Source of the DNA: Ilex aquifolium
Taxonomy: Eukaryota > Streptophyta > Magnoliopsida > Aquifoliales > Aquifoliaceae
DNA: 64,000 bases
Reading direction: 5' to 3'
Assembly: GCA_951799425.1 (NCBI GenBank)
Contig: OX637399.1
Coordinates: forward strand, 31,370,701-31,434,700
Below are positions 39,711-52,623 of the stretch, piece by piece. Numbering within the stretch: position 1 is the stretch's first letter; every line of letters starts with the position of its first letter. Below the pieces are notes generated by a model. It did no database searches. It was not told the DNA's origin and was given only the letters and a program-made list of their open reading frames with translations. Position numbers and translations under genes: made by a program.

Positions 39711-42700
39711 CTACGAGTTCAACAGAGTGCCAAAACTGAGCGCATGACATTCAAGATTTCTCGTATTCAACTGTACGACAAGCAAAAAAAAGAACAGAAC
39801 TTTAGAATGTATGTAGAGTATCATCAACAGAACCTTAATATCACAATTAAACTATGACAAAAAACAAAAAAATACAAGAGATGTATAGCAATAAATCCAT
39901 TTACTTCCCATAACAGGGTTACATTCCTTGAATCCAAAATTGATTTTTCCGAGATGTACTAAAACAACAGAGGGACAAACTTTCACAAACAACTGCAGCC
40001 ATGAATATCGGACTAAAAAGGTTAGTGGCCCAAAGTTCAATAATTTAGATATCCACCCTATTCATACTTCGCATAAGAAGAGCAAAAAACAAATTGTTCG
40101 TCCAATCGGGAAGGAAAAGGGAAAAAGCTAGCATCACCTAACAAATGAGAATACATAATATCTTTACAATACATGACATACAATCAGCCATATTCTTTCC
40201 CACTGCCTCGTGAAGTGTCAATTTTTTAGTCAGCCCTTCACACATCACCACTTATGGTGATCATGGCACTCTTTCTCACTGGTGCATCTATTGGTCTTCG
40301 CTCCGTGTCCAAACAATCATAATTGGTTTCCTCTTTTTATTTTCAATTAGTGTTCCTTCTACAATCTTTCGAACATAATCATCACAAATTGTATCTTTTC
40401 ATGTCAAACAAGCATCTCATGTCAGCTAGCTCATTTTCTAAGTGTGTTGTTTCTTAGTTGCTTGGCATTTTGCCCCGTGAAGTATAAGTGGCCTTATAGC
40501 CATCCTATAGAATTTACCCACCTTAAATTAATCTATCACCTAGTTCACCTTAATTTTACCCTTAACACCGTCCCTTGAGGCAAGCTTGAGGAGACCCCAT
40601 TTGTATACAGGAAAGTGCCATGATCAAGAATCAGACCCGTATCTTCTGTTTCGGAGCAAAACCTTTGACACCACCAAAACAAAAGCTTATGCTAATTCAA
40701 GGATCAAAAATTTATTTCGGTGTATAGTTTTGGACAATTGAGAAACGGAACCATTTCAGAAATAGAGACAAAAATTAAAAATTTGTTTCTCAAACATATC
40801 GAAACACATTGCAACATTCAAAAACACCTCAAAATATAAGAATATCAATATTCAATTGCTACTGATTCATTTGTTCCAATGGTTTCAGTGGGATCGAAAT
40901 GAAATTTAGTTTACTATGCTCATCTCTACTCTATTCTCAGTTCCCAACGATCAAAATTTCATTTCGTTTCATAGGTTCCGTTAGCATGGAAACGAAAATT
41001 TTCGGAAATATGATGCAAACAGGGAAAAAAAAACTTTGAATTTTTTTTTTGGAAATATTGATTGAAACATATCAAATTGCATCAAAACATTCTGAAATAC
41101 TTCGAAAATATAGGATTTCAATATTTAATCATCAATTCGTTTTGGTTGCCATGGAAACCAAAAGATTTTGGTGGTCTTTGCAGAAACGAAACGAAATTTG
41201 TTCCTTGTGCCCATCTCTACTCTATTCCCAAATGATTCTCTTCACAAAACCTTTATCACTTAGCTTTCAACTTTTTGGGAATATATTAGCTGATGAATTA
41301 GTAGTTGTTGTGCCTGTTTATTTAGTACCTTTCGTGATTCCTATACCTGTCATGTTCCTTGGATTATTTACAAATGGTATTCAAGCTCTTATTTATCGAC
41401 CTTTGATATGCCAATTAAGTGATGAACTCGAAATCAAAACGAATCAGGGGATCTACCTTTATAAAACACCAACATGACTCCAACCAGTCTTCCATCTCCA
41501 AGTTCTTTACTAAATCCCCCAAAGGGCAAACGGTTGATATCCCATGTGCAATAAACTGCCTGACCAATTTTTATAGTTTAAATGCCGTCAACTGTGCATC
41601 AACATATGCCATCGAACACCATATTTTGCAGCCTTTTGTTTTGGCTTCCAAAACTGACTAATTTGCATTAATTTTACTCTTATTCAAGGATAACTTAAAT
41701 ATTTTTCATCTTTTGATAAGGAAACAATATCATCTTTGTAAAAGGATTTTTATGAGTTGAGCTATACACATGCAGAGTCACACAAGCATGTAGAAATGTA
41801 CGCACACAAGTTTTTAATTTTTTATCTATCCTAATTCTTTCTAACTTGTGAGCAGGTTGAGGAAGTACAAAGGCTTACCACCACAGCAACTCCTGTCTCA
41901 CCAAATCTAGGAACGGAAATGAGTCTCACTACTTGGCCCATTGATCCTGCACTGACGGGTTAACATTAGTATATTATCCCATAGAATATTGAAGGAAAAC
42001 AATATTCCAGCAGATAACTTAGAATTCATGAAAAATACCCTTTATTAGGCGAGTATCATATTTATCCTGATTACCGACAAAATATACATGTGGACAGATC
42101 TCAATGAAGAAAGGATCCCTATCTGTGAATGGATAGCACCCTGTAAAATATATGTTGCATGAATGTTAATTCAACCAAACGAAACCTATCCAGAAACCAC
42201 CTGAAAGTCAAATTTAATCAATTGATTTTCCAATTCCTTTTCAATAAACAACAGATTGATGGTGCTATCTCCTCATCGGAGTAATAACAGATTGATTGAT
42301 CAGCTGTTCGGCCAAGCAAAAATGCTAAACAACAAGGTTGACCAAAAAACTTGAAAGAATTAGCAAAGTTATTGTAAAAGAAAAGGCAAATATAGAGCAG
42401 GACGCATAAGTTACTGCTTTTACCAAGGGTATTTGGTGCTGTTGGTGCTATATGCCTCCACCTCAATGTCCTTTCCATAATTCCAAGTTTGTCTTTTGCA
42501 TCTGAATACTTCTCAAGATCATCAATGTTCTGACCTGATGTTCCAAGAAATCTGAAGACCACAACCACCGTGTCAATATATCTTCAACTTCAGCTAGTAG
42601 CTGAGTACATAAAGTAACATAATATATCTTACCTGACATTGTCAAGCTCAAAAGAATGTGGATTAGTGCAAGACCTAAAAGTGTTATAAGCTGATGAGCC

Positions 42701-45700
42701 CGGAAATAGACATCTATGCAAAGGCTGAAAGATAAAAGAACCTTAGAATGATCAAATGCTTCAAAAGAAACATGCTAATTTGATGTATGCTAAAGGCTGT
42801 GAAAGATACATTAAAAAGGCTGCGAAAGAAACCTGCTGTGGCAAGGCAAAATTTGCCGGGTCATTGAGTCCTGGCATGATATCCAAAGGTACACTTGCAG
42901 CAATCTGCATGTAACTATAAATATCAGAAATCTTGATTCACAGTGATACCAAGGTTGCAATATAATATTATAAGTACCTGAGTCAATAAGATATCCAGCT
43001 CTTTAATTGGTTCAGACAGTCTAGATTGATCCTTCGAAGCCAAATTCTGCAAAGATCAGTTGCCATTGAAGATTTTCTTGTGTTGATAGAAAATCATACA
43101 ACATGTTTAGATGAAAGTTCTATAGTGTGTTAAGATTTCTCCCATGTTGATTTGAAACAGGCAGAATAAAAATCACACAATTTCAATAAATCAAGCATAA
43201 CAAATTATCGAAAGTCGAAGCTTTTAGAGTAAGCTTTGCAAGAAGCTGTAGAGGGAAAGCAATCATAAAGGATACCGTGGGGAGAGCTCCCTTGATAGTG
43301 GCAATGACAAATTGTAGAAGGTAATGGTAATGCGGTGGTGCTAGTGATAGGTATTAGAGCATCCAACCTAATGGGAAACAAGCACTCCAACCCAAAGCCA
43401 ATTAGAAATGGGTGGAGTGGCCCATCAAGTATATAAACCAATCTTGATGGTCCTAATTATTTGATGCGGGATACAAGCTTGGCTAAGAATAGGATGCTGA
43501 GATTTCAGATGTTACAAATCTTGATGATGGTGCTGGTTACATTGTTGAAAAGGACAGCCACATATCATGGTGTGAAATACAGAGAGGCAGAGATGAGGGA
43601 GGTAGTGATTAGTCAAAGGTAGTTCCTAAGTGAAAGGATGGGTATGGTGTGCTACTGATGGTACTACATGCTAGCCGCAGAGGGTTTGACAACAGTGGTG
43701 ATAATGGGACTGGCAGTCCTGACCAACCAAAGGATGGAATCTTTAATTTTTACACATGATACAAATAATAAAGAATCCTCATAAATTTTAATTGCCAAAA
43801 AGACCCAAAAAAAACTGCTTTACATAAAGTACCTAAGAGAGACCAAAAGCAAAACTGAAAAGAACATCAGTGCTTTTCTTCCATACTGAAAAGAACATTA
43901 GTGCTTTTCCATATAGGAATGCTAAATGCGTTACCTGACCGTTGAGAAGTCCATGAGGAACTTCAACAGAATTCCCAGCAATTACTACTTGAACTATTTC
44001 AGCTGCAACACGTTGTTCCTGTCCAAATGATGAATATATGAAGTAAGATAAGATAGATCATCAGATGTTAAGCTACATAAAAATTCAAAAAGAAAGGGAG
44101 CAGAAACTATACGAACCATCTCATCTCCTAGATGTCCTGTTATGTGATCAACAAGAAGCTGAAATTGGAGAGGGTTAGAAGAGCTGCTCCCAACACTCAA
44201 CCCCGATACAAAAACAACATATTTGTCTTCTCCTGTGTGCAGTCAACGTTAGTCGGTTTTGGGCCAAGCTCCAAAAAAATACAGGAGGATACAATTTCAG
44301 CAATTTCCACAGGAGAATTGACCAAAGTGAGTTCACTATACAATCAATAATCTCCCTTGTAATATGTTTAACTACTCAAATTCTTAGAAAAGTTCTAGAT
44401 GCTCTTCTGAGAAAGTTTTACAGGGTGCAAGTCTAAACATATGAAGTAGTGAAACATATCATGAAAAATATAATGCGCATATAGAAAACTAACCAATGCA
44501 AGACAAAATCATTAAAAAAAATAGCAAGAACCAAAGTCAGGCTAAACTTTAAAAGGAATGATGGCAGAATAATATTTAAAATCCAATCAGATATTTGGCT
44601 TCATTAAAATCCAATCAGACGTTTGGCTTCAAACTTCCATGAAATGTTCACTTCATGATTTTAAATGCTAATGAAGAGAAATAGACATGTTTACCGTTAC
44701 CGCATAGCTTCAAGTCAGATCATTTTTCTATGGATTTGAGTCAAAATTTTCTCCCTTTAACACGTACCATCCCACAGCCAATGGCTATATATCATTTACA
44801 GATGGTAACTTCTGTCATTACTCCATATCATATTATCCAAAATTGTTGTTCATCTTAATTTTATTTGTAGCTGTCTTGTTTATATAATATAGGCTCTTAT
44901 GCCTCAATGCTTATGTTATCCTTTATCTGAAATGTTGGAATTTCGTTTGTGAAAATATATGGCATTTCCATCTGTAGTCATGGTAAGTCCGACCAACAGG
45001 TTTACTTGTCAGGCAGCCAAAATTTCAAAACTGGCTGGAGGCAGAACAACACCCTCCAGAGAAAGAAGCACCAGTAAACCAGATCGTGCACATGGCATAT
45101 TGCAAGAATAAATTATCATGAGTAAAACGACAGGAAGGCTAATTATCCTGTTACCTGATTCAAGCGGCAGCTCTTCCTGATGAGGTAGGCCAGCTTCTAG
45201 GACATCTTCGACCAAAAAATCACCACCAACAGTTTCCTTCCCATGCACCGCTACCACAATCCCTGCCAAACAGAATATCACAACAAACCTTCAGCCCTTA
45301 CATCAGCAAGTAGTACTCTGACAAATCAGTAGTGACCACTAATTGATATTCCAGGTTACTTTTCCCATTCAAAACAAAAGGGATCATACTAGTTTCTCCA
45401 TAAACGGGTCAAAAAAAGAGTCCCTCAAAGATGACAGCTGAATGAGGAAATCCCCCCCAAAAAATATTGGTCTGTTAAAGGACCAACCCATTTTCAGCAA
45501 GAAACAGCCTCAAGATGACTAAAATTCACCTCAAGTACAATTGAAAAAAGGCACATGCAATTAATTGCTAGGCTTCTATGCCAAGAAATGACAAGCTGGT
45601 TATGATACAGACCCGTCACATATATTGAAGGTATAAGCACAGTTCCAGCAAGTTTAACTCTTCCACTCTCATCTTCCAAAACCAAATCATCATCTGGATG

Positions 45701-47399
45701 CATAAAGTTATGAGGTTTTACAAGCGGAGTTGCAGATCTCTGCATATTTCAAATTCAAAGATAAAAGCTTCAAAAGGCATAAAAAGAACCTGAAACTTAG
45801 AAAACAACCTAAAAGAACTAAATTCTTATTCATCAAAAAAACCCAATACCTCCTTAGAGTACTCATCAAGAACGGAAGGTTTAAGCTTCATGTGCTTGTA
45901 CAGGGTCCCGACAATAATGCATTCCTTGCCTTCTTCGAGTCCCAGAACCGTGCAGACTGCAGCCAAACAAACCTGATGGTTTTTTTAACTAATTCATGAC
46001 ATTCAAATAACTCTTAATGCCAATTTGTTTTTCTACACAAAGCACCTAAGAGAACTATCACATCCACACCAAAAAACAAAACCCCACTACTCAGAGCCAA
46101 TTTTTTTCTATTGTTTTCTTTGATGTTTTTCCACACAATCCCATCCACCCTTTTACCATGAGCCAAGGTCAAGAGAACACGAGATCCATTTATTTCGGCT
46201 GTAAACATGTATAAGCAGCAACTGATAAAACCCCAATAGTTAAAAATCACTCCACCCTAAACACCAAACCGCTGTCACTTATATGAATTCTCTTGGATAC
46301 AAATAGATGAACAAACTACAAAAAGACGCAATACATAACTTCATCAGAACGAGTTGACCTCTGAAGCGTAGTTGAACAAAACATGAGGTTAACATGAGAG
46401 GGATAGATTTTGAAAGTAGTTCAAAGCTTGAAACTTGTTCATGTTGAAATGAGGGAACTTCAATGAAACCCCTACTATAGTAACACCAATATTTAAAACC
46501 CCAAATACTTCCACAGAAGCTTTCTATGACATAAAAAATCAAAGCTGACAGAATCCGAAACATAAATACGATAAAGAATGAGCTGGACAAAATCAAAAAA
46601 TTGAACCATATACTATATAAATACCAATACCCTGAACTCCTGATATAGTGATTCTTGAACACACAATGGATACAAAGTTCCCTCTCAAACACATCTCCAT
46701 TCACAAATTTAAACAGTTGACAAATATTAAACCCAAAAAACCCTGGAAATATCACTCAATAAACATCAGATGATCATATTTGAAAAATTCAGACCCACCC
46801 ATACCCGATACACCAAATTGAACATAAAGTTCAAAGACGACAATTTTGCAATCAATAAAGATACAAACTTCAGGAAGGTATTGCCTATAACGAAGGTTAC
46901 AGGGCAAATTGGGTTTCCAGTAAAACCCACTTTCTCACAGGATTACATCAAAACTTCAAACCCACCAAAACCTCAACCCAAAACACGAAATTGAACATAA
47001 AGATAAAGAAAACAGTGTTGAAATTTCTAAACCTGTAAATTTGCAAACGTATCAACCAAAATAAAGGTTACCGGGCAAATGGGGTTTCCAGTTAGGAAGG
47101 AGGGAGTACAGGAGAGTTCTCATCAAATGGAGCCGAGCAAAGTATATCTGGCTGTACTGTTGACCCCTATACATCTCCTTATGTATCGCAAAGCTCTCAT
47201 CCTGTCAGTAATATAAAAGAAGAAAGAACAATGGCATGACAGACGGCAGAACAGAAAAAAGTTTTGCAATACCAATACCACAAAGGAACAAATGAGTTGG
47301 TGCATGAGAGAGAATATAAGAAGAAGATGATACCAAGGATTGGTACAAGCATTGTTTCCTTTGGAGGTTGTTCTCTGAGTCCAATTCCATGGCTTCCAT
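39711..47399 (-). CDS. DNA polymerase delta small subunit (POLD2), complete
   Basis: The second, non-catalytic subunit of DNA polymerase delta, which acts in nuclear lagging-strand replication and repair. Fourteen exons: 47334-47399, 47072-47201, 45850-45956, 45613-45739, 45155-45262, 44117-44232, 43935-44018, 42978-43046, 42833-42904, 42633-42724, 42424-42551, 42039-42140, 41879-41946, 39711-39770. Every junction is GT-AG, phases agree, and the sum is 442 residues, close to plant homologues. Recognised segments include [144 protein letters not shown] and [11 protein letters not shown]. The PGLNDP and GTSGQN segments belong to the inactivated phosphoesterase fold of B subunits. The start is the first of two close ATGs (MEAMELDS). 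An E2F site abuts it. Intron 13 (2.1 kb) holds plastid DNA and a tandem duplication. Confidence 0.96.
40685..41235. repeat. ~300 bp tandem duplication in POLD2 intron 13
   Basis: Two diverged copies, about 40685-40945 and 40985-41235, share 'catatcgaaacacattgcaa' / 'catatcaaattgcatcaaaa', then 'aatatcaatattcaattgct'-like text, and 'cccatctctactctattc'. The same TTTCGAAA-type vocabulary appears at 30780-30900, so a dispersed repeat family is likely. Confidence 0.55.
41245..41394 (+). pseudogene. Plastid-derived atpI fragment (NUPT)
   Basis: About 150 bp encode [11 protein letters not shown], then [11 protein letters not shown] and GIQALI, the C-terminal part of plastid ATP synthase CF0 subunit a (atpI). 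The reading frame is open but the conserved last residues are missing: after GIQALI it diverges to unrelated sequence. It sits within POLD2 intron 13 in the opposite orientation to the gene. This is plastid DNA inserted in the nucleus with a few substitutions; no function is expected. Confidence 0.85.
46793..47100. repeat. ~175 bp tandem duplication overlapping the POLD2 exon 2 donor
   Basis: 46793-46930 and 46968-47100 share 'accaaattgaacataaag' / 'cgaaattgaacataaagat' and 'aaggttacagggcaaattgg' / 'aaggttaccgggcaaatggg' followed by 'gtttccag'. The right copy is the real end of exon 2 with donor CCCG|GTAACC. The left copy, inside intron 2, keeps the end of the exon and a similar but changed donor (CCCT|GTAACC). 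Confidence 0.7.
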
Positions 47400-47408
47400 G
47401 GCGGGAAA
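47400..47408 (-). promoter_or_regulatory. E2F-binding site abutting the POLD2 start codon
   Basis: TTTCCCGC (minus strand, 47408-47401), an exact match to the E2F consensus TTTSSCGS, lies one base before the ATG at 47399. E2F sites control S-phase genes in plants, including replication genes, so the position fits cell-cycle regulation of this polymerase subunit. Its closeness to the ATG implies a very short leader, a downstream-of-start site, or a site acting within the leader. Confidence 0.6.
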
Positions 47409-47482
47409 CACTGAAACAGTGAGAGAGGCCAATTGTCTAAAAGTGCATTTCGGACTCTAAGTTGGAGTCCAATTTATCTTTA

Positions 47483-48029
47483 GGATTAATTGTACTGTTG
47501 GTCTCGAAATATGAGATTTGTCTTATTTTGGTTCCCAACATTTCAATTATATCATTTTAGTCTCTGAAATATTGAATATGGTTCTGTGTGGTCCCTTAAT
47601 CAGACAGCGTCTAGATTGCTAACGATTTTTTATTATAAACTTGTCACGTGATATCTAAATATGGACAAAAATTAATGTTGATAGTTCTTAAACAAAATTT
47701 GAGTAACTCTTGACAAAAAAACATGTAATATGGTAGTTTTTGACCAAATTTTAGATAATTTATGATCAAAACTGCTTAATTTAGGTAGTTATTTAACCAA
47801 AATTTGAATAAAAATTTGGTCAAGAGTTATCCAAATTATTTTTTTGTCCATATTTAAGTATCACATGACAAGTTTATGATAAAAAATTATTAGCAATTGG
47901 ACGTTGTCTGCTTGAATGACTATATTGAAACATATTCAATACTTCAGAAACTAAAATAATGCAATTGAAACAATGGGGACCAAAATGAGATAAACTCTAT
48001 ACTTTAGGGACCTCAAGTACAATTAATCC
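47483..48029. mobile_element. Foldback MITE, 547 bp, TTA target duplication
   Basis: The ends are GGATTAATTGTACT (47483) and AGTACAATTAATCC (48029). Long imperfect inverted arms follow: 'tttggttcccaacatttcaa' against 'attgaaacaatggggaccaa', and 'ttgctaacgattttttatta' against 'gataaaaaattattagcaat'. A TTA duplication (47480-47482 and 48030-48032) flanks it, as for PIF/Harbinger-type insertions. A one-armed relative lies at 17698-17850. The element begins 84 bp upstream of the POLD2 start codon. Confidence 0.8.
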
Positions 48030-48032
48030 TTA

Positions 48033-48400
48033 TATTTAAGTGAAAAACAGTAAAAAGAGGTTCATCAAACTTTGACCAAAAGCTTTTACCAAATCAAAGG
48101 AAAAATTTATCTTCACCCAAACGGCTAAACCTATGTTTGAGTTTGAGTAAAGGGAACAAAATAATTTTTTTAAGTGTAAATTATAATTTTTTTAGAGATA
48201 TAAGTTACAATTTATAAATGACATAATTATGAAAGATTGAGATCGATATCAAAAATTATAACTTTTAAGGTTAAGTTATAATTTTTAAAAGTTAAGTTAT
48301 AACTCATAAGAAAAAGTTAACAATGAACTTCTTCATAATCTTAGGAATCGGGAAATCACTTTTAGGTCATTAAACGTCCTCCCAAATTAGATGTGACTCA
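48033..48400. other. AT-rich spacer
   Basis: Repeated 'aagttataatttttaa' motifs; no gene seen. Confidence 0.5.
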
Positions 48401-48458
48401 TCAATCTCGGTTGTCTTGACAGCTCCTCTCCAACCTTCTCCGAATGACTTGTTCTTCT

Positions 48459-48790
48459 CTATTGTATATATATATATATATATTTTTTTTTTTTTACTTT
48501 GTCCAAGATTTCGAAGTAATGATCGCAAACAACATTCTTCACTTGATCATGTATCTCCTTATTCTCCCTCTTAGCCTTAGCAAGCTCCTCTTGAAGCTCG
48601 CCTACTCCGGTCTCTACCTCAATAACCTTTTTCTTCAAGAAGACATTCTCCACTATAGAATCTTTAAGTTGCTTCTATGTCTACTCTGACCTATCAGACT
48701 CAACTTGACTTTCGATCAACTCTTATCACTCGATTAGCTCATAAGCAAAGTAAGTCTCATGTACAAACAACAATGAATTCTTGTCCTTCT
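48459..48790 (-). pseudogene. Coiled-coil remnant of a retroelement-type protein
   Basis: The minus strand has a coiled-coil-like open segment containing EVETGVGELQEELAKAKREN and then CDHYFEILDKVK, and upstream codons are broken by stops. Such coiled-coil tails followed by a short acidic motif occur in plant transposon-associated proteins. The frame runs into an A/T-rich simple repeat (48464-48494). It is non-functional; family assignment is tentative. Confidence 0.35.
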
Positions 48791-48999
48791 CCCCTATTTG
48801 CCAATCTTCAAAGTAGTGTAAAGAAGAAAGATAGGGGGATGAGAATTTAAAACCCTAAGTTTCTTAGGCAACTAAAACCCCAACTTCCTAGGCAAAAGAA
48901 GTCCATAGGCAAAAATAAAAAGCCCGCGAAGTCCAAATTCTTCAAAAATATGCATCTATTAATTTGAACAATTAAATGAGGCATGAGAGAGCAATTGTG

Positions 49000-49560
49000 G
49001 GGGGCTTATGTCTTGAAAGTGTCAATTGGCACTTAGTCTGTAGGACTCGGCCGACCAGCTGACTACTGTCCTCGACTCTGAAAGGTGCCTCGCTATCACC
49101 CTTGCTTGCCTACCTCTGTTGGACGAGTCTTACTTGATTAAGGACTAGCCTATGATCTAGAGTCTTAGTTAAACTCTACACCGATCATCCAGAAGTTGGT
49201 GATAAAGCACCTAGGAACAAGAGTCGTAGTCTAACTTTACTCCGAATTTAGAGGAGTTGGTGATAAGGTTGATCCTATCACAACCTAGAGTTCGAGTTCC
49301 TATGGGATACAACTTCCTATCACTATAAATAAAAACCTCCAGGTACCAAGAAATGGCATCCAATCAGAGCCTATTCACTCAATACTCTTCTTCAATTTGC
49401 TATCTAACTTAAGCATTGATTCACCTATGTTTTCTCTTATCTTGCAGGTTACTCAAAGCTTCCTTACCGTCATCTCCATTCTTACGAGATGGTGACTCCT
49501 TGTGCGAAATTTTCCTCACACAGGTACCAAATTGTTGTCGCACTTCATATACACCTTTTG
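49000..49560 (+). mobile_element. Possible solo LTR or LTR remnant
   Basis: A stretch with internal repeats ('gagttggtgataaggttgat' and 'agaagttggtgataaagcac') is followed by CTATAAATAAAAACC (near 49322-49336), a good TATA box, and a CT-rich stretch. This resembles the U3-R part of a plant Ty3/gypsy LTR. LTR boundaries and target duplication were not identified. Confidence 0.3.
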
Positions 49561-49850
49561 ATACTCTTTTAGCGATATATTAATAAAGGTTTCACATCCA
49601 TTACTCTTCACTATTAAGCTTGCTGCTCTCGCCATGCTCATTGCTTCCTTTCAACAAGAATAGCTAGAACTTGTTGATCTCGAACACTTATTGCAAGTTT
49701 CCTAAACTCTTGGTTTCCTTACACCCCTCTATACCTTTCCCTAACCTTAAGCACATAACTCATGTTTCTCTTACTTCTCATTGCAAAACAAAGCAAGTGA
49801 CTTTTTATTTTTCATTTTCGTTTAAAGAAACAAACTTCTTCAATTACATA

Positions 49851-49874
49851 CATGCATGCATGCATGCATGCATG
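49851..49874. repeat. (CATG)n self-complementary microsatellite
   Basis: Six tandem CATG units. The array is palindromic and can fold on itself. Confidence 0.9.
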
Positions 49875-50227
49875 GGATTTATGTCATATATGGTAGGTTA
49901 CAATGATGTTTTTCTTTTTCTAATTCAAGTTTTTGTTTTCTATGGTTAATAGAAAATTTCTTTTGTGGAAAGCTTTTGTATCACATGTAGGATAAATACT
50001 TGCACGAACATTGCACGTATACGATCTCTGTTGGTGCACATGTATTGCACGTATACTATTTTTCATATTTATTAAAAACACTAGCTTGATAAAGTTGTTA
50101 AATTATTTCTATCATTGCTTACATGAACTCGTACAAAAAGAGAAACTAACATAAAGAATAATAATAAGGTAAAAAGATGTTATTTTCATTGACAATGAAT
50201 GCAAATGCATGCTCAAATATATATTCA

Positions 50228-50540
50228 TGACTTAGGGATCTCTTTAATATCTTTCAAATTCCATACATCATCTTCCCAAACAATCTCTTCATTCTCTGCA
50301 TAATGTTGACCTGATTCAACATCCACATATGGGTTCCAAATCAACACACAACGTATGATTTGCCTCTATTATTCTTCACCGTCGAACTTGATATCGTCGT
50401 AGTCATCACCATTGACATATTTTCTTCAATTCAGATGCCACTAGAGTTTGTTGATTTGAAGCTATTACTGTAGCTTCCCTAATTTTTGCATTTTGTTCTA
50501 TGCATTGTTTCACTTCTTTTACATCATGCATAGAACTCAT
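50228..50540 (-). pseudogene. Broken coding-like segment (unrecognised)
   Basis: The minus strand starts with MSSMHDVKEVKQC and reads about 46 codons to a stop. A further open segment with VDVESGQHYAENEE and VWEDDVWNLKDIKEI follows in another frame. Codon use is protein-like but frames are broken. It may be a transposase-related remnant; I do not recognise the family. Confidence 0.3.
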
Positions 50541-52450
50541 ATTCCTCTTAGTTTTTAATATAAATTTGCTATCTTATAGAAATTTTATAATGTTTTTATT
50601 ATGATTTTCCTTGCCATTAATAAAACATAACATAAATTCAGAGAATCTAAATGAGATTGTAAAAAATAAAATAAATAATATCAACACATTGTACAATCGA
50701 ATGTTTCTCTAATCTAATTAGCGTTTGAATTGTTAGTGGAGTTTTTACGTCAATGTCGTCGGACCTTGTTCTGTAATTTTCCTCTTTCTGTATTTTCACG
50801 CCAACTAGTGTGTTTTTTACTATCAAGCGATTGCTTCAAACACACTAAATTTGTATATCATTGGCATACTGATTGAACGGATTTATTATATCAAAATTAA
50901 GTTATTTGTGTTGAACACTAATTCATTTATTTAGACCCCAAACTATGACTTGCAACACAATTCCCACAAGAGTGCCCTTCTATTGAGTTATTTACTGCTC
51001 TATAACAATTTTAAAATAAAATTATCAAAATACGATATTTTTGAACTTATTTACCAAATTACAATATTTTTTCAAAAACGGGATTGTTAACACCGCTTTT
51101 GTTTGATAATTTTGTTTCAAAATTACTGTAGAGTGGTTAATAACTCCTGTTCTATTATTGTCATCCATATTTTTGTGATACCATGTTTAAGAGCATGGAT
51201 CCAATTTTGGTATTGGTATCATACTTTTATTTTTTATCCAATAAAATGATGACACGTTTAAAATTTTCTTTTTTATTTATTTATGTTACATTATTATTTT
51301 CACAATTGCACCTATATTTTTGTTGGGGGGGGGGTGTAATAGATTATCAATTGGAAGAGTGTTAGATGAGTGAGTCTCACTGAAAATTTGATGGGATTCA
51401 CTCATTCAAAAGATGATATATATTTAAGTTATAATTTTTTAAGTTTTATTTAAATTATGTAATATTACTCGTCCGCATTAGAGACATTTTGTACAGTGGA
51501 TTGGATTTATTGGTGTAAGTTTGTGAAAAATGTCCTTTATGGCCATGAATGGCGAGGCAGGAGTACAACAAATTGGTGGACAACTTTGTCCTTTACATTT
51601 ATCTCGGAATTGTCTTCTCAATTAGGCCTTCTGATAGTTCACATCTGTCTAATACTCCCAAATTCTATACACTCAGCACACGCTTCCACCCTCCCCCCAA
51701 TTTCACAAACCTAACACACTTCATAATATACAGCTGCACACACATACAATTAAAAGCTAATTTAGTGTTAAATTGAAGAAATGATATTAGTTTAGTAAAA
51801 TTGAATGTTAATTTTATAAAATTAAATAAAAATTTAGTATTAATTTGATATAATTGAATGCTAATTTAAGAAGGAGTGGTCGTGAGGAAGACGGGATATA
51901 ATTGACATTTTTGAAGAAATGATGATGACATCACTCTTTTCTTAATTTGTAATAAAAGATCATCACCGACAAGGGGTGTATTTTGTAGTGAATATATGAA
52001 GCAAAAGAAAGTGCAGTGAAATTTCAGAATCGAGAGAAAATGTCGTTGAAATTAAGTTTTTCTATGGAGTGTTGATGAAATTCACCATTTTTTCTCCTAA
52101 AAATTGTGTGTACTTACTTTTTGTTTTTAGATTATGCTAAAACAATATGAAAAATAAATGAATTTATATTTTTTTTCTTTTTATTGTGAAAAATATCTTT
52201 TTCTATGTACAAAAAAGCCCCAGACCAAAAAAAAAAAAATTAGACTTCATCGTGATTCAATCGAGGGGGATATATAATTACACATAACTTTATCAAGATT
52301 ATGCACTCTAAATTTTAAATGAGCAAAACTAAGACAAAAAATATCACTATTTAGCGCAATATTATTTATTTCCTATTTTTTATCTAATTTTTTATTTAGT
52401 CTATAATTATTTATAAATGAATTTTTAGTCTTTTCTCCTAGTTATTGTGA
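50541..52450. other. AT-rich intergenic region
   Basis: No gene recognised. There is a G10 run near 51327-51337, and short 'aattgaatgttaattt' type repeats at 51770-51870. Confidence 0.45.
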
Positions 52451-52623
52451 AAAAATATATTTTCTATGTACGAAAATGCCCTTGGGCACATCACATCCCC
52501 AATTGCACCAAATGAGCTTCTAGTTCCACAGTTCCCTGACCCGCATCATATCCCCAATTGCACCAGAAAATTAGGGTTTCTATCAACGAATTCAAATCTC
52601 CATAACCATATATTTTTGAATCA

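Noticed and set aside
49851..49874. (CATG)n array as a CRISPR-like or regulatory array
   Set aside because: A simple tetranucleotide microsatellite without spacers.
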